From Mesorhizobium sp. WSM3862 (GTDB lineage Bacteria; Pseudomonadota; Alphaproteobacteria; Rhizobiales; Rhizobiaceae): a DNA stretch of 64,000 nucleotides. Shown here in pieces: positions 1-8,853 of this stretch; within the stretch, counting starts at the first letter, position 1; each line of letters begins with the position of its first letter. The position numbers were made by a program, and so were the translations under genes. The DNA lies in contig NZ_NSGE01000001.1 in assembly GCF_002294985.1 (NCBI RefSeq), positions 496,001-560,000 of the forward strand. The letters are read 5' to 3'. Under the pieces are notes generated by a model. The model made no database searches. It was not told where the DNA came from and worked only from the letters and a program-made list of their open reading frames with translations.

Positions 1-268
1 GCCGGGCAGTCTACCCTCGTGCCGGCTTCGTCTTCGTTCTATGCCAAGCAGATTTGCTCAAGAACTTATGAAAATCAACCATTTCTTAACCACGGCTCCC
101 GAATCGCTTGGATTAAGGTAAATTCCTAACCCTATCGGGTTGACGCGGAATTGGGGCTTCCGTGGGTAACCGCATCGCGGCGCAACGATTCAGGCAACGC
201 GCTTAAGTCTTCTGGTCTTGTCCATGTCGGTGCGCCAAAACTGCTGCGCACCAATTGGGTGGCATGGA
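1..268. other. Intergenic left edge, no gene seen
   Basis: No credible coding region. The short forward frame here has no homology I recognise and runs into the antisense of pleD. The stretch is A/T-rich around 60-140. It probably holds the end of the pleD transcript and the promoter of a gene beyond the left edge, but I found no clear hairpin plus T-run. Confidence 0.5.
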
Positions 269-1642
269 TTAGGCGGCCTTGGCGACAACCCGGTTGCGGC
301 CGCCGCTCTTGGCCTCGTAGAGCGCAAGGTCGGCTCGCTTCATCAACGCCGCGACCGTATCGGCTCCCCTCAGCACCGATGACACGCCGACGCTGACCGT
401 CACCTCGATCGTCTTGCCACCGCTTCCGATTGCGAAGGGCGCCTGCGCGATCTCGGCGCGGATACGCTCGGCCACCTTCTCGGCGATGGGCCCGTCGGTA
501 TCCGGCATAACCACGACGAACTCCTCGCCGCCGAAGCGGCAGGCGAGATCGATGCCGCGCACGTTCTTGCGCAGCCGCCTGGCGAATTCACGCAGAACGT
601 CGTCGCCGCCGTCATGGCCATGGGCGTCATTGATGGATTTGAAACGGTCGAGGTCGGTGATCATCACCGAGAGCGGCCGCCGCCGCGCCACGGCGCGGTC
701 GAACAGCGTCTCAAGATGGCTATCCAGGTAGCGGCGGTTGTGCAGGCCGGTCAGCGCGTCGGTCACCGCCATCTCGATGGTCTGGGTGACGCTGGCGCGC
801 AGCTGATCGTTATAGCGCTTGCGCCGCACCTGCGTGCGCAGCCGGGCCGTCAGCTCGTGCTGATCGATCGGCCGCGTCAGATAGTCGTTGATGCCGAGTT
901 CGAGGCCGCGGATGATGCGGCCCTCCTCGCCCTCATCGGCCAAGAGCATGATCGGCAGGAAGCGGGTGCGGTCGAGCGAGCGCAGTTGCGAGCAAAGCCG
1001 GAGCGCATCGAAATCGGCGAAGGCCGTCGAGATCAGCACGCATTCATAGGCGGTCTCGGCGGCCTGGAAGAATCCGGCATTCGGATCGGTGGCGACGTCG
1101 AGATCGGCGCTGCCGCGAAGCATCTTCTGGATACGCTCGATAGACGACTTGCGCTCGTCCACCAGAAGCACCTTGGGCTTGGTGTCTTCCGTCGCGAAGT
1201 TGCGGCTGAGCAGCTCTTCGATGCCGATGTTGCGCGTGGTCGAGGCGCGCAGCCGCAATTCGTCGGTCAGCGACTTCAGCCTGACCAGGCTCTTCACCCG
1301 CGTCATCAGTTGCAGATCATTGACCGGCTTGGTGAGGAAATCGTCGGCGCCCGCCTCAAGGCCGCGCACCCGGTCCGATACCTGGTCGAGCGCGGTGATC
1401 ATGACAACCGGAATATGCGAGGTCGCCGGGTCGCTCTTCAGCCGCTTGCAGACCTCGAAGCCGTCCATGCCCGGCATCATCACGTCGAGCAGCACGACAT
1501 CGACCTTGCCGTTTTCGCAGGTCTCGATCGCATCCGGGCCGTTGCCGGCCGTCAGCACTTCGAAATATTCGGCCAGCAGCCGAACCTCCAGCAGCCGCAC
1601 ATTGGCGGGGATGTCATCGACGACGAGGATCCGCGCGGTCAT
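269..1642 (-). CDS. pleD: Response regulator diguanylate cyclase PleD
   Basis: Two tandem receiver domains (about residues 1-120 and 155-275) followed by a GGDEF domain (about 290-457), 457 aa, which is the PleD architecture and length. The phospho-acceptor is Asp53 in LLDVMMPGMDG. The active site is GGEEF at 371-375, and the product-inhibition site RxxD is intact (R362-GI-D365). The family makes cyclic di-GMP from two GTP after phosphorylation-driven dimerisation, and in Caulobacter it controls polar development and the motile-to-sessile switch. It lies 15 nt downstream of divK, so the two are almost certainly co-transcribed. The ATG has GGAG eight bases upstream. Confidence 0.97.
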   Translation of the reverse strand: MTARILVVDDIPANVRLLEVRLLAEYFEVLTAGNGPDAIETCENGKVDVVLLDVMMPGMDGFEVCKRLKSDPATSHIPVVMITALDQVSDRVRGLEAGADDFLTKPVNDLQLMTRVKSLVRLKSLTDELRLRASTTRNIGIEELLSRNFATEDTKPKVLLVDERKSSIERIQKMLRGSADLDVATDPNAGFFQAAETAYECVLISTAFADFDALRLCSQLRSLDRTRFLPIMLLADEGEEGRIIRGLELGINDYLTRPIDQHELTARLRTQVRRKRYNDQLRASVTQTIEMAVTDALTGLHNRRYLDSHLETLFDRAVARRRPLSVMITDLDRFKSINDAHGHDGGDDVLREFARRLRKNVRGIDLACRFGGEEFVVVMPDTDGPIAEKVAERIRAEIAQAPFAIGSGGKTIEVTVSVGVSSVLRGADTVAALMKRADLALYEAKSGGRNRVVAKAA

Positions 1643-1657
1643 CTCAAAGGCTCCGGC

Positions 1658-2029
1658 TCAGGCATCGCCCAGATAGGATTTGATCGTTTCGATGAAGCGC
1701 GGCACCGAGATTGGTTTGGAAATATAGGCCTCACAGCCACCCTGGCGGATGCGCTCCTCGTCGCCCTTCATCGCGAAGGCGGTGACGGCGATGACCGGGA
1801 TCGAGTGCAATTCGTCGTCTTCCTTCAGCCACTTGGTCACTTCCAGGCCAGAAACCTCGGGCAGTTGGATGTCCATCAGGATCAGGTCCGGCCGGTGCTG
1901 GCGCGCGAGATCCAGCGCCTCCAGGCCGTTGCGCGTGCGGACCGTTTCGTAACCGCTGGCTTCGATGAGGTCCCGAAAGAGCTTCATGTTGAGCTCATTG
2001 TCCTCGACGATCATGACCTTCTTAGCCAT
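1658..2029 (-). CDS. divK: Single-domain response regulator DivK
   Basis: A 123-residue stand-alone receiver domain with acidic pocket Glu9-Asp10, phospho-acceptor Asp53 ([10 protein letters not shown]) and the conserved Lys near residue 105 (YISKPIS). The family relays phosphate signals between PleC/DivJ-type kinases and the CckA-CtrA cell-cycle pathway, and it activates PleD. The frame stays open further upstream, but [11 protein letters not shown] at 2029 matches the family's N-terminus and has GGGA upstream, so I use that start. It is the first gene of a divK-pleD operon. Confidence 0.96.
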   Translation of the reverse strand: MAKKVMIVEDNELNMKLFRDLIEASGYETVRTRNGLEALDLARQHRPDLILMDIQLPEVSGLEVTKWLKEDDELHSIPVIAVTAFAMKGDEERIRQGGCEAYISKPISVPRFIETIKSYLGDA

Positions 2030-2113
2030 CAATTTCCCGTCCCGACGGTCCCCTGAGCCGAAGACCGCCGTCATGCGTCCTTGCCGGATCGCACCCAACC
2101 CGCCTGTACCCTA

Positions 2114-2130
2114 CGTCAATATGATTGACG
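2114..2130. promoter_or_regulatory. 17-bp palindrome in the divK / DUF3572 divergent region
   Basis: CGTCAAT-ATG-ATTGACG has perfect 7-bp arms around a 3-nt centre. It lies 85 bp upstream of divK and about 140 bp upstream of the divergent DUF3572 gene. This geometry suits a dimeric repressor or activator. The factor is unknown, and a chance palindrome remains possible. Confidence 0.35.
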
Positions 2131-2267
2131 AAACGCAAACCTGCCGTTGGAAAAGCACACCCATTCCACTTGCGGCTGCAGGGCTGAAGCGGCTGAGACT
2201 TGCCGCAAGCGACGCTTGCCATTACTGCGGAAGAAAGACTCAACATGCACATCGGCAAAAGGTAATG

Positions 2268-2567
2268 ATGACGAACGCAGCGTCAATGCGCGAGGAGGCG
2301 GAAACCCTTGCCGTCAGGGCGCTTGGCTTCGTCGCCGGCGATCCGGAGCTGTTGCCTCGCTTCCTGGCGATAACCGGCATCGAGGCGCGGTCGATCCGCC
2401 ACGCTGCCGCGGAGCCGGGCTTCCTTGCCGGCGTGCTGCAGTTCATCCTCGCCCACGAGCCGACGCTTTTGCGCTTTGCCGAGGAAACTGGCACGCCACC
2501 GGCTGCCGTCGGCAAGGCCTTGCGGGCGCTGCCGCTCGGCAATGACGATCATGAGCGCTCGACATGA
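2268..2567 (+). CDS. DUF3572 family protein
   Basis: Small, mostly helical protein of 99 aa that matches my memory of the alphaproteobacterial DUF3572 family (EAETLAVRALGFVAGDPE, then a helical core ending in LPLGNDDHE). Its function is unknown. Two adjacent ATGs occur at 2265 and 2268; I chose the second because AAAGG sits five bases upstream. Its stop overlaps the start of the HAD gene by four bases (ATGA), which implies translational coupling. Confidence 0.8.
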   Translation: MTNAASMREEAETLAVRALGFVAGDPELLPRFLAITGIEARSIRHAAAEPGFLAGVLQFILAHEPTLLRFAEETGTPPAAVGKALRALPLGNDDHERST

Positions 2568-3217
2568 GCGACGATCCCGAAACCGCGCGCCAGATCGAGG
2601 AGTTGGCGGCCGACGACCGGCCGCTGCTGGTGCTCGATGTCGATGATGTCGTGCTCGAATTTATCCGTCCCTTCCCGCACTACCTGAGGTCGCGCGGCTT
2701 CGGACTCACCCTCGCCTCCTTCCGCCTCACCGGCAACATCGCCGAGACGGCGTCCGGCCGGCTGATCGAGCAGGCGGAAGTGACGGCGCTTCTCGGCGAT
2801 TTCTTCGATGCCCAGGCCGATTGGCAAAGCATCACCGACGGCGCCGCGGAGGCGCTGACGTCGCTCGGACAGCGCGCCGAGATCGTGCTCCTGACCGCGA
2901 TGCCACACAAGCACCGCGCCGTGCGCCGGACGTATCTCGACGCGCTTGGCCTGAACTACCCTCTGCTGACCACGGAAATGGCCAAGGGTCCGGCGATCGC
3001 CAAGCTGCGCGGCGCCAAGGGCCGGCCCGTCGCCTTCGTCGACGACCAGCCCGCCAACCTGGTGTCGGCGCGCAATTCGGTTACCGACGCGCATCTCTTC
3101 CACCTGATGGCCGACAATTCGCTGCGCGCTTTCCTGCCGCCGACGCCGGACGACATCATCTCGGTCGATAACTGGCGCGAGGCGGCGCCGAGGATTGCGG
3201 CCGCGCTCGGCCTTTAG
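2564..3217 (+). CDS. HAD-superfamily hydrolase-like protein
   Basis: 217 aa. The N-terminal LLVLDVDDVV (Asp25, Asp27) is the HAD DxD nucleophile motif, and RPVAFVDDQPANL near 160 fits the acidic C-terminal motif. The protein is probably a cytosolic phosphatase of unknown substrate; DVDD rather than the common DxDGT loop puts it outside the best-known subfamilies. It is coupled to the upstream DUF3572 gene by an ATGA overlap, so the two products probably act together. Confidence 0.75.
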   Translation: MSDDPETARQIEELAADDRPLLVLDVDDVVLEFIRPFPHYLRSRGFGLTLASFRLTGNIAETASGRLIEQAEVTALLGDFFDAQADWQSITDGAAEALTSLGQRAEIVLLTAMPHKHRAVRRTYLDALGLNYPLLTTEMAKGPAIAKLRGAKGRPVAFVDDQPANLVSARNSVTDAHLFHLMADNSLRAFLPPTPDDIISVDNWREAAPRIAAALGL

Positions 3218-3294
3218 GGCGATGCAGGAAAAGTGCGAGCGTTGGGCTCCCCGTAGCTCCGTCCGAAAACGTTAGACGCCTTACCTTCAAGTGC

Positions 3295-4878
3295 TCAGGG
3301 CTGCAGCTTCGCTCCAGCCCCGCCATTGTCGCCGCCGTCCGAATCGGCCCCGCCGGTTGAATTGTCCGTTCTGTTCGCGCCGTCATCGCCGCCCGAATTG
3401 TCGTCCTGCCCCGCGTTGTCGTCCTGGACTTTATCCGGGCCCTTCAGCATGGCGCCGTTGACGACGATGGACCCGTCGGCCTTGGTGTTGATCACCCACT
3501 CCAGGCGACCGTCAGGCAGTGTCTTGCCAAAACCCTTGACGGCAAGCGCGAACGGGAAGGCCTGCACCATTTGCTCATCGCTCTTTGCCGCTTCCTTCAG
3601 GGCATCGACGATCCTGTCGTAGCCGGCGACGTCGATGGTCACGCTCCCATCGGCTTTCTTGCTATCCGGGAAATACACCTCGCCTTCCATGGCGACTTCG
3701 ATACCGCCATTCTTCACTGTCGAGTGCCCGAACACGATCTTGGGCTTCTTGGCCTTGAAATCCTCGACCAAAGCCTTGCCGAATGCATCCGGCAGCGACG
3801 GATTCTTATTGAGATCAAAGGCTTCGATCGTCTTCCTTGCCATCGTATCGAGATCAATATTGGCGCCACCGAAGTTGAGGTCGATATCCGTCGGCAGCAA
3901 CGCGACGCTCCAGGCGGGCAGCGCTTGCTGCGGGATCGTCAGGCCGGAGGCCTTGATCGAGTAATCGACTCTGCCGTTCGGTGAGATTCCGTCCATCGCG
4001 AACGCGGTGCTGAACTGCTTCGCCGCGAACTTGCCGACGGGGCTCTCCACCTCGAAATCCTTGAAGCTGTAGTTGCCGTCGATCCTTTCCCAGACGGGCA
4101 GGGCGGCCAACAGGAGCGATTTGAGCTCCGCCTGGTTAGCCTTGAGCTTGGCTTCGTCCTCGTTGGCGACGGCAAAGGCAAGAAGGTCGAGCAACGGCTT
4201 CGTCCGTACGCCCTTGCCATTCGCATCAACGGAAAGTTCGGGCGTTTTCAGGGCGACTGGAAAATTCATTCCGCTGTTGGGATCGTCGATCTTGATCGTC
4301 TCGACGAAGCTCGAGACCTTTTGCGTTGCCTTGAAGTCGACGCCGCCATTGGCCGACTTGGTGGCGGCAATCGTCGCGGTGCCGGCACCGGCGGTGACGT
4401 CCGCCTGCTGCTTGGCTTCCCGAGACGTCATCGTCATGCCCGCCATCGAGCTGGCGCCGCTGGTGAACGCCGCCAGGTTCGGATCGTAGACGGCGGAGCC
4501 CTTGCCGTCCTTGACCGAAACTTGCATGCTTTGCGGGCCTTCGGGTCCGTTGAATTCGAAGGACATGGTTTGGGAAAAATCCGAGCTGACGTCCCAGGAT
4601 CCATCGCTGCGCGGCTTCACCAACAAGGCATAGGGCGCGAGGTCGATCTTGAACGGCTTCTGCTCCGGCAGGGCGCTGACCAGGGCCTTGACGTCCACTG
4701 CGATCTTGTAGGCGTCGCCTTCGACCGAGACCTTGAGCACGCCCTTCTCGAACGCCTGCTTGCCGAAATAGCGCGCCAGATTGTCCGAAAGCTGTTTGGC
4801 GCCCTGGCTGTCGACGGTCTGTGCAACGGCCGGCGCGCTGAAAGCAAGAATGAAAACAAGTGGCAAAACACGCTTCAC
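3295..4878 (-). CDS. Exported protein of unknown function, acidic Gly/Asn-rich tail
   Basis: 527 aa with a clear N-terminal signal peptide (basic start, hydrophobic core, AVA cleavage near residue 19). The body is beta-rich and has no motif I can place with confidence; it resembles the DUF2125-type exported proteins of alphaproteobacteria. The last 45 residues are low complexity, almost only Asp, Asn, Gly, Ser and Ala. The start is GTG, with GGAGA five bases upstream. It stands alone on the minus strand between the HAD gene and a GNAT gene and is probably periplasmic or outer-membrane associated. Confidence 0.7.
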   Translation of the reverse strand: MKRVLPLVFILAFSAPAVAQTVDSQGAKQLSDNLARYFGKQAFEKGVLKVSVEGDAYKIAVDVKALVSALPEQKPFKIDLAPYALLVKPRSDGSWDVSSDFSQTMSFEFNGPEGPQSMQVSVKDGKGSAVYDPNLAAFTSGASSMAGMTMTSREAKQQADVTAGAGTATIAATKSANGGVDFKATQKVSSFVETIKIDDPNSGMNFPVALKTPELSVDANGKGVRTKPLLDLLAFAVANEDEAKLKANQAELKSLLLAALPVWERIDGNYSFKDFEVESPVGKFAAKQFSTAFAMDGISPNGRVDYSIKASGLTIPQQALPAWSVALLPTDIDLNFGGANIDLDTMARKTIEAFDLNKNPSLPDAFGKALVEDFKAKKPKIVFGHSTVKNGGIEVAMEGEVYFPDSKKADGSVTIDVAGYDRIVDALKEAAKSDEQMVQAFPFALAVKGFGKTLPDGRLEWVINTKADGSIVVNGAMLKGPDKVQDDNAGQDDNSGGDDGANRTDNSTGGADSDGGDNGGAGAKLQP

Positions 4879-4979
4879 GTCAGTCTCCGTCGGTCTCGGA
4901 AGGCAAATCGTTTCGTCTTCTGGTAGAAAAGAAGCATTACAGCCGCAAGACGATGACCGTAAGCCAAATCCTCAAGCGG

Positions 4980-5555
4980 CTAAAGCACCAGCCGCATCAG
5001 CGGCCTGCCGGGCTTGCGCTCCAGAAGCCTCTCGAACCCGGCCTTCTCGAACACGCGCGACGAGCCGACGAACAGCCCGATCGAACGCGAATCGCGCGAC
5101 AGATCGATCGGGCAGGCTTCCAGCAGCCTGGCGCCATTTTCGCGGGCAAAGGCGATGCCGCCGTCGACAAGGCGATGAGTGATGCCCCTGCCCCGCGCCT
5201 TGGCGCGAATGAAAAAGCAGGAGATCGCCCAGACGTTCGGGTCTTGGGCATCCGCGGGATCGACAGGCGCCGAGCCCCGGCCTTGATTGTTCCATTCGGG
5301 CACGTCGGCGCGCGGGCCGACCTGCATCCAGCCGACGGCCTTGCCGTCCTCGAAAGCCAGAAGCCCTGGAGGCGGGCCGGCTCCGATGCGCGCCTTGATG
5401 TGATCCTTGTTGCGCTCGCGGTCGCTCGCCCGCCGCTCCGCCGGAGTCAGCCGGAAATGCGTGCACCAGCAGCCGTAACAGGCGCCCTGCTTGCCGAAGA
5501 GATCCTCGAAATCGGTCCAACGCTCAGGACTCAGCGGTACTATGGTCGTGCTCAT
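4980..5555 (-). CDS. GNAT family N-acetyltransferase
   Basis: 191 aa. The acetyl-CoA-binding motif A of GNAT enzymes is visible as [18 protein letters not shown], preceded by the beta-4 strand AISCFFI. The N-terminal part is Cys/Trp-rich ([11 protein letters not shown]), as in a subgroup of uncharacterised GNAT proteins. The substrate is unknown. I used the start at 5555 ([11 protein letters not shown]) because GGGGAGAA lies just upstream; the frame extends further but has no better site. It is divergent from dinB, and the 77-bp gap between them holds a LexA box. Confidence 0.85.
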   Translation of the reverse strand: MSTTIVPLSPERWTDFEDLFGKQGACYGCWCTHFRLTPAERRASDRERNKDHIKARIGAGPPPGLLAFEDGKAVGWMQVGPRADVPEWNNQGRGSAPVDPADAQDPNVWAISCFFIRAKARGRGITHRLVDGGIAFARENGARLLEACPIDLSRDSRSIGLFVGSSRVFEKAGFERLLERKPGRPLMRLVL

Positions 5556-5611
5556 ACGTTCTCCCCAGGCCAAGCTTGTTGCCGGCCCTGCACTGTCGTA
5601 CCATTGCACTT

Positions 5612-5626
5612 GTTCTCTTTATGTTC
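5612..5626 (+). promoter_or_regulatory. LexA (SOS) box of dinB, GTTC-N7-GTTC
   Basis: GTTCTCTTTATGTTC is an exact match to the alphaproteobacterial LexA recognition pattern GTTC-N7-GTTC. It sits 7 bp upstream of the preferred dinB start (5633) and overlaps the in-frame ATG at 5621, which argues against starts at or before 5621. LexA bound here would block the dinB promoter and possibly the divergent GNAT gene. Confidence 0.8.
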
Positions 5627-5632
5627 GCAGCG

Positions 5633-6949
5633 ATGGCGGCTCCTGTCAACAATCCCGAACACGGCTTTTGTCGCGACTGCCTGGCTTCTCAGCGCAGCGA
5701 GACGCGCCGTTGCGAGCGCTGCGGCAGCCCGCGCCTTGTCCATCATCCGGAACTCTACCGGCTGCACATCGCTCACATCGACTGCGACGCTTTCTATGCC
5801 GCCATCGAAAAGCGCGACAATCCGGCGCTGAAGGACAAGCCGCTGATCGTCGGCGGCGGCAGGCGCGGCGTCGTCTCCACTGCCTGCTACATTGCCCGCA
5901 TCCAGGGCGTGCGCTCGGCGATGCCGATGTTCAAGGCGCTCGAGGCTTGTCCCGAGGCCGTGGTGATTGCGCCGAACATGGAAAAATATGTCGGCGTCGG
6001 CCGCGAGGTGCGCGCGCTGATGCAGGCGCTGACGCCGCTGGTCGAGCCGCTGTCGATCGACGAAGCTTTTCTCGACCTCGCCGGTACCGAGCGGCTGCAT
6101 GGGATGCCGCCGGCGCTTGTGCTGGCCCGCTTCGCGCAGACCGTCGAGAAGGAACTCGGCATCACCGTTTCCACCGGTCTCTCTTACTGCAAGTTCCTGG
6201 CCAAGATCGCGTCGGACTTCCGCAAGCCGCGCGGCTTTTCAGTCATCGGCAAAGCGGAAGCGCCAAGCTTTCTTGCCGGGCAGCCGGTCACGCTGATCTG
6301 GGGCGTCGGCAAGGCCTTGGCCGCGACGCTCGAGCGCGACGGCATCCGCACCATTGCCCAACTGCAGCGCATGGAGCGCGGCGAGCTGATGCGCCGTTAC
6401 GGTGTCATGGGCGACCGGCTCTACCGGCTTTCGCGCGGCGAGGACGACCGCCGCGTCGACCCCGACGGCGATGCCAAGAGCGTATCGGCCGAAACCACCT
6501 TCGACAACGACATCGGCTCGCTGGCAGAATTGGTGCCGGTGCTGCGCGGCCTGTCGGAAAAAGTCTCGGCGCGGCTGAAGAAATCCGGCATTGCCGGGCG
6601 CACCGTGGTGCTGAAGCTGAAGACGCAGGATTTCAAGCTGCGCACCCGCAACCGCCAGCTTGGCGATCCGACACGGCTGGCCGATCGCATCTTCCAGACC
6701 GGGCTCGATTTGTTGCGTCGCGAGACCGACGGCACGAAATTCCGCCTGCTCGGCATCGGCGTCAGCGATCTTTCCGACGACGGGAAGGCCGATCCGCCGG
6801 ATCTGGTCGACGTCCAGTCGCGCAAGCGCGCGATGGCCGAAACCGCGATCGACGAGCTGCGCGACAAATTCGGCAGGAAGGCCGTCGAGACCGGTTACAC
6901 CTTCGGCAAGGGCCGTGCCGCCAACCCGCCCGAGCCGCTCGAGGACTGA
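5633..6949 (+). CDS. dinB: DNA polymerase IV (Y-family, translesion)
   Basis: 438 aa. The Y-family polymerase core begins near residue 43: [11 protein letters not shown] (catalytic Asp50), [10 protein letters not shown] (second catalytic acidic pair), helix-hairpin-helix [13 protein letters not shown], and a C-terminal little-finger domain. The enzyme performs error-prone bypass of damaged template. Ahead of the core lies an unusual module with four cysteines (C13, C16, C27, C30; CRDC and CERC), a likely zinc knuckle. The start at 5633 is chosen because the earlier ATG at 5621 lies inside the LexA box. It is probably damage-inducible. Confidence 0.93.
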   Translation: MAAPVNNPEHGFCRDCLASQRSETRRCERCGSPRLVHHPELYRLHIAHIDCDAFYAAIEKRDNPALKDKPLIVGGGRRGVVSTACYIARIQGVRSAMPMFKALEACPEAVVIAPNMEKYVGVGREVRALMQALTPLVEPLSIDEAFLDLAGTERLHGMPPALVLARFAQTVEKELGITVSTGLSYCKFLAKIASDFRKPRGFSVIGKAEAPSFLAGQPVTLIWGVGKALAATLERDGIRTIAQLQRMERGELMRRYGVMGDRLYRLSRGEDDRRVDPDGDAKSVSAETTFDNDIGSLAELVPVLRGLSEKVSARLKKSGIAGRTVVLKLKTQDFKLRTRNRQLGDPTRLADRIFQTGLDLLRRETDGTKFRLLGIGVSDLSDDGKADPPDLVDVQSRKRAMAETAIDELRDKFGRKAVETGYTFGKGRAANPPEPLED

Positions 6950-6977
6950 GACCGGCTGGCATTCATGGCTGGCTTGA

Positions 6978-7481
6978 TCAGGTGCGCTGCAGGTCGATCC
7001 GGCTCGTCACCATGGTCTTGCCGGTCTTCGGATCCGTGTCGGTCACTGTCAGCCGCATGCTGTCGCTGCCGGTCTTTTCGACGGTCAACTGCGCTTTGCG
7101 GTCGCCATTGACCTCCTTTGCCCAACGGATGCCGAGATTGAGCGCGTTGCCCGAGCGGCTGCCGTTCAATTGCGCCGGCCCGGTACGCGAGCCGATATAG
7201 ACGCCGCTATAGCCCCTGCCGGTGGCCTTCAGATCCGCGCTGATCTCCCGCGTCATTAAGATCAGCCCGCGGCATTTGCCGTCGAGCGACAGCGAGGTCG
7301 AGGTAGCGCCGGATTTGAAGTCGCAGGAGATATTCACCGTCGGCGCATTCGCGCTCACCTTGAAGGTGCCGTTGCCGGCGAAGCTGCCCTGGAACGAGCG
7401 CAGGAAATCTGCATCGTCGGCGTAGGCGCTTGCGGCAGTCATCAGGCAGCCGGCGAGAACGAGCGGAACCACTGGTCTCAT
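6978..7481 (-). CDS. Small exported protein of unknown function
   Basis: 167 aa with a signal peptide (MRPVVPLVLAGCLMTAASA, cleavage near residue 21). The mature part is a single beta-rich domain: FQGSFAGNGTF, a pair of cysteines (ISCDF and KCRGL) that could form a disulfide, and a C-terminal VTDTDPKTGK strand. I do not recognise a named family with confidence. The start at 7481 has GGGGGAG upstream and gives the signal peptide; the longer frame would bury it. It is convergent with dinB, with a 28-bp gap. Confidence 0.75.
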   Translation of the reverse strand: MRPVVPLVLAGCLMTAASAYADDADFLRSFQGSFAGNGTFKVSANAPTVNISCDFKSGATSTSLSLDGKCRGLILMTREISADLKATGRGYSGVYIGSRTGPAQLNGSRSGNALNLGIRWAKEVNGDRKAQLTVEKTGSDSMRLTVTDTDPKTGKTMVTSRIDLQRT

Positions 7482-7636
7482 CGAAATTCTCCCCCGTTGG
7501 AGCCGAAACACGCCTCCTGGCTTCGGAAGGCGCAAACAGACTCAGGAACGCAAGCGATCTTGGCAGGTTCCCCTGCCGATATGACCGTTTTGCAACAAGG
7601 CCGGTTGCCGTGAGGGTATTTTAAGCCGGCGGCGGC

Positions 7637-8815
7637 TCAGGCCGAGAGCGCGGCCTTCACCCAATCCAGCCGCGCTGCCGGCACCAGCCCGTAATTATAG
7701 AAATTGATGCCATCGACATCAGTTTTCCGCGCCGGGCTGACCTTCGCCGCTAGCAACTGCGGACCCGCCATTTCCGGGTAGAAAAGCCGGTAGCCGGTGC
7801 CGAGAAATTTGCCGGCGCCGAGCGCGGCGCGGCCGTCCGTCACCAGGCTTGCGACATCCTCGGCCTGCATGTCATAGGCGCACAGGATCGCCCCGTCGCA
7901 GACCTTGCCGACAGCCGCCAGATCGCAGCCGCCCAGCCAGCCTTCCTTGAGGTCGATGATGAGGACCTTGGTGACCGGATGCGCCACCTCGCGCAACTCG
8001 GCGACCAGACTGGTCACCGGCTCGAAGCGCCAGACCAGATAGGCGTGTAGCTCCGGCCACGGCCCGAAAACCTCGAGTCCGCCCGCTGGAAAACCGGGGA
8101 AGCGCCGCTCCGGCACCGCGCGCTCGCAGGTCTCGATGATCCATTGCCGGACGAGCGCTCGCGCCCGTTCGGCGTTGACCCCGGCTTTAGCCGCGAGATC
8201 GACACAGGACGGACAGAAGCACAGCGACAGCAGGAAATCCTCCTCGGGCGTCAGGCCGACGCCGTCCTTCTCGTGATGGTATTCATGGGCAAATCCCATG
8301 AAGGAAGGGCTTTCGAGTTCGATCCTGTCCGGTTTGTAACCGTGCGAGATGTCCGCAACCAGCGCCCGGACATAGGCGCGCGCGTCGGGATGCGAGGGAC
8401 AGAGATTGTAATAGTTGGGATCGCCGAAGGCGTTGCGAGTGACCGCCTCGGGATGAAGCATGCCGAGGCGGGTGTTGTGCAGGCACACCGTCCAGCAAGA
8501 GACCCCGGGGCCGCCCTGTTCCCGCCGGCGGACGAGTTGGCCAAGCACGTCGCCGCCTTCGCTGATCACATCCGCGACCTTGGGCTGGATGGCGAGGTCG
8601 GCCCATCGCGCCGCTGACGGCTTGAAATAGATGGTGCCATCCTCTGGAAAATAGGCTTTCCGCCGTGGGCTGCGCGGCTGCAGGAAGCGACCGGCATGAT
8701 AGGAGGCGGCCAGGCTGATCATGTTGAGGCCGGCGCGCTGGACAATATCACGCTCGACCGTCTCCAGGCCGAGATCCTGAATGTCCCAGGGATATGTCCA
8801 CATCGAAAGCTGCAT
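7637..8815 (-). CDS. Uncharacterised protein with CxCxxC motif, last gene of catabolic operon
   Basis: 392 aa, no signal peptide. It resembles TIM-barrel or glycoside-hydrolase-like enzymes: N-terminal MWTYPWDI, a CFCPSC cysteine cluster (about residues 206-211) that may bind metal, and the strand-like segments KVLIIDLKEG and GAILCAYDMQ. I cannot name a family or reaction. The position suggests a catabolic enzyme, since it is fourth in a leftward operon after a PLP enzyme, RidA and a deacylase. ATGs at 8821 and 8815 are both possible; AAAGGA favours 8815. Confidence 0.7.
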   Translation of the reverse strand: MQLSMWTYPWDIQDLGLETVERDIVQRAGLNMISLAASYHAGRFLQPRSPRRKAYFPEDGTIYFKPSAARWADLAIQPKVADVISEGGDVLGQLVRRREQGGPGVSCWTVCLHNTRLGMLHPEAVTRNAFGDPNYYNLCPSHPDARAYVRALVADISHGYKPDRIELESPSFMGFAHEYHHEKDGVGLTPEEDFLLSLCFCPSCVDLAAKAGVNAERARALVRQWIIETCERAVPERRFPGFPAGGLEVFGPWPELHAYLVWRFEPVTSLVAELREVAHPVTKVLIIDLKEGWLGGCDLAAVGKVCDGAILCAYDMQAEDVASLVTDGRAALGAGKFLGTGYRLFYPEMAGPQLLAAKVSPARKTDVDGINFYNYGLVPAARLDWVKAALSA

Positions 8816-8853
8816 GCTCATCCTTTGGATCCTCGCCCCTTCCGGTGCCGGCG

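Noticed and set aside
614..2056. Long plus-strand open frame antisense to pleD and divK
   Set aside because: Product is low complexity with no motif; the minus-strand genes are clear. It is the usual shadow in GC-rich DNA.
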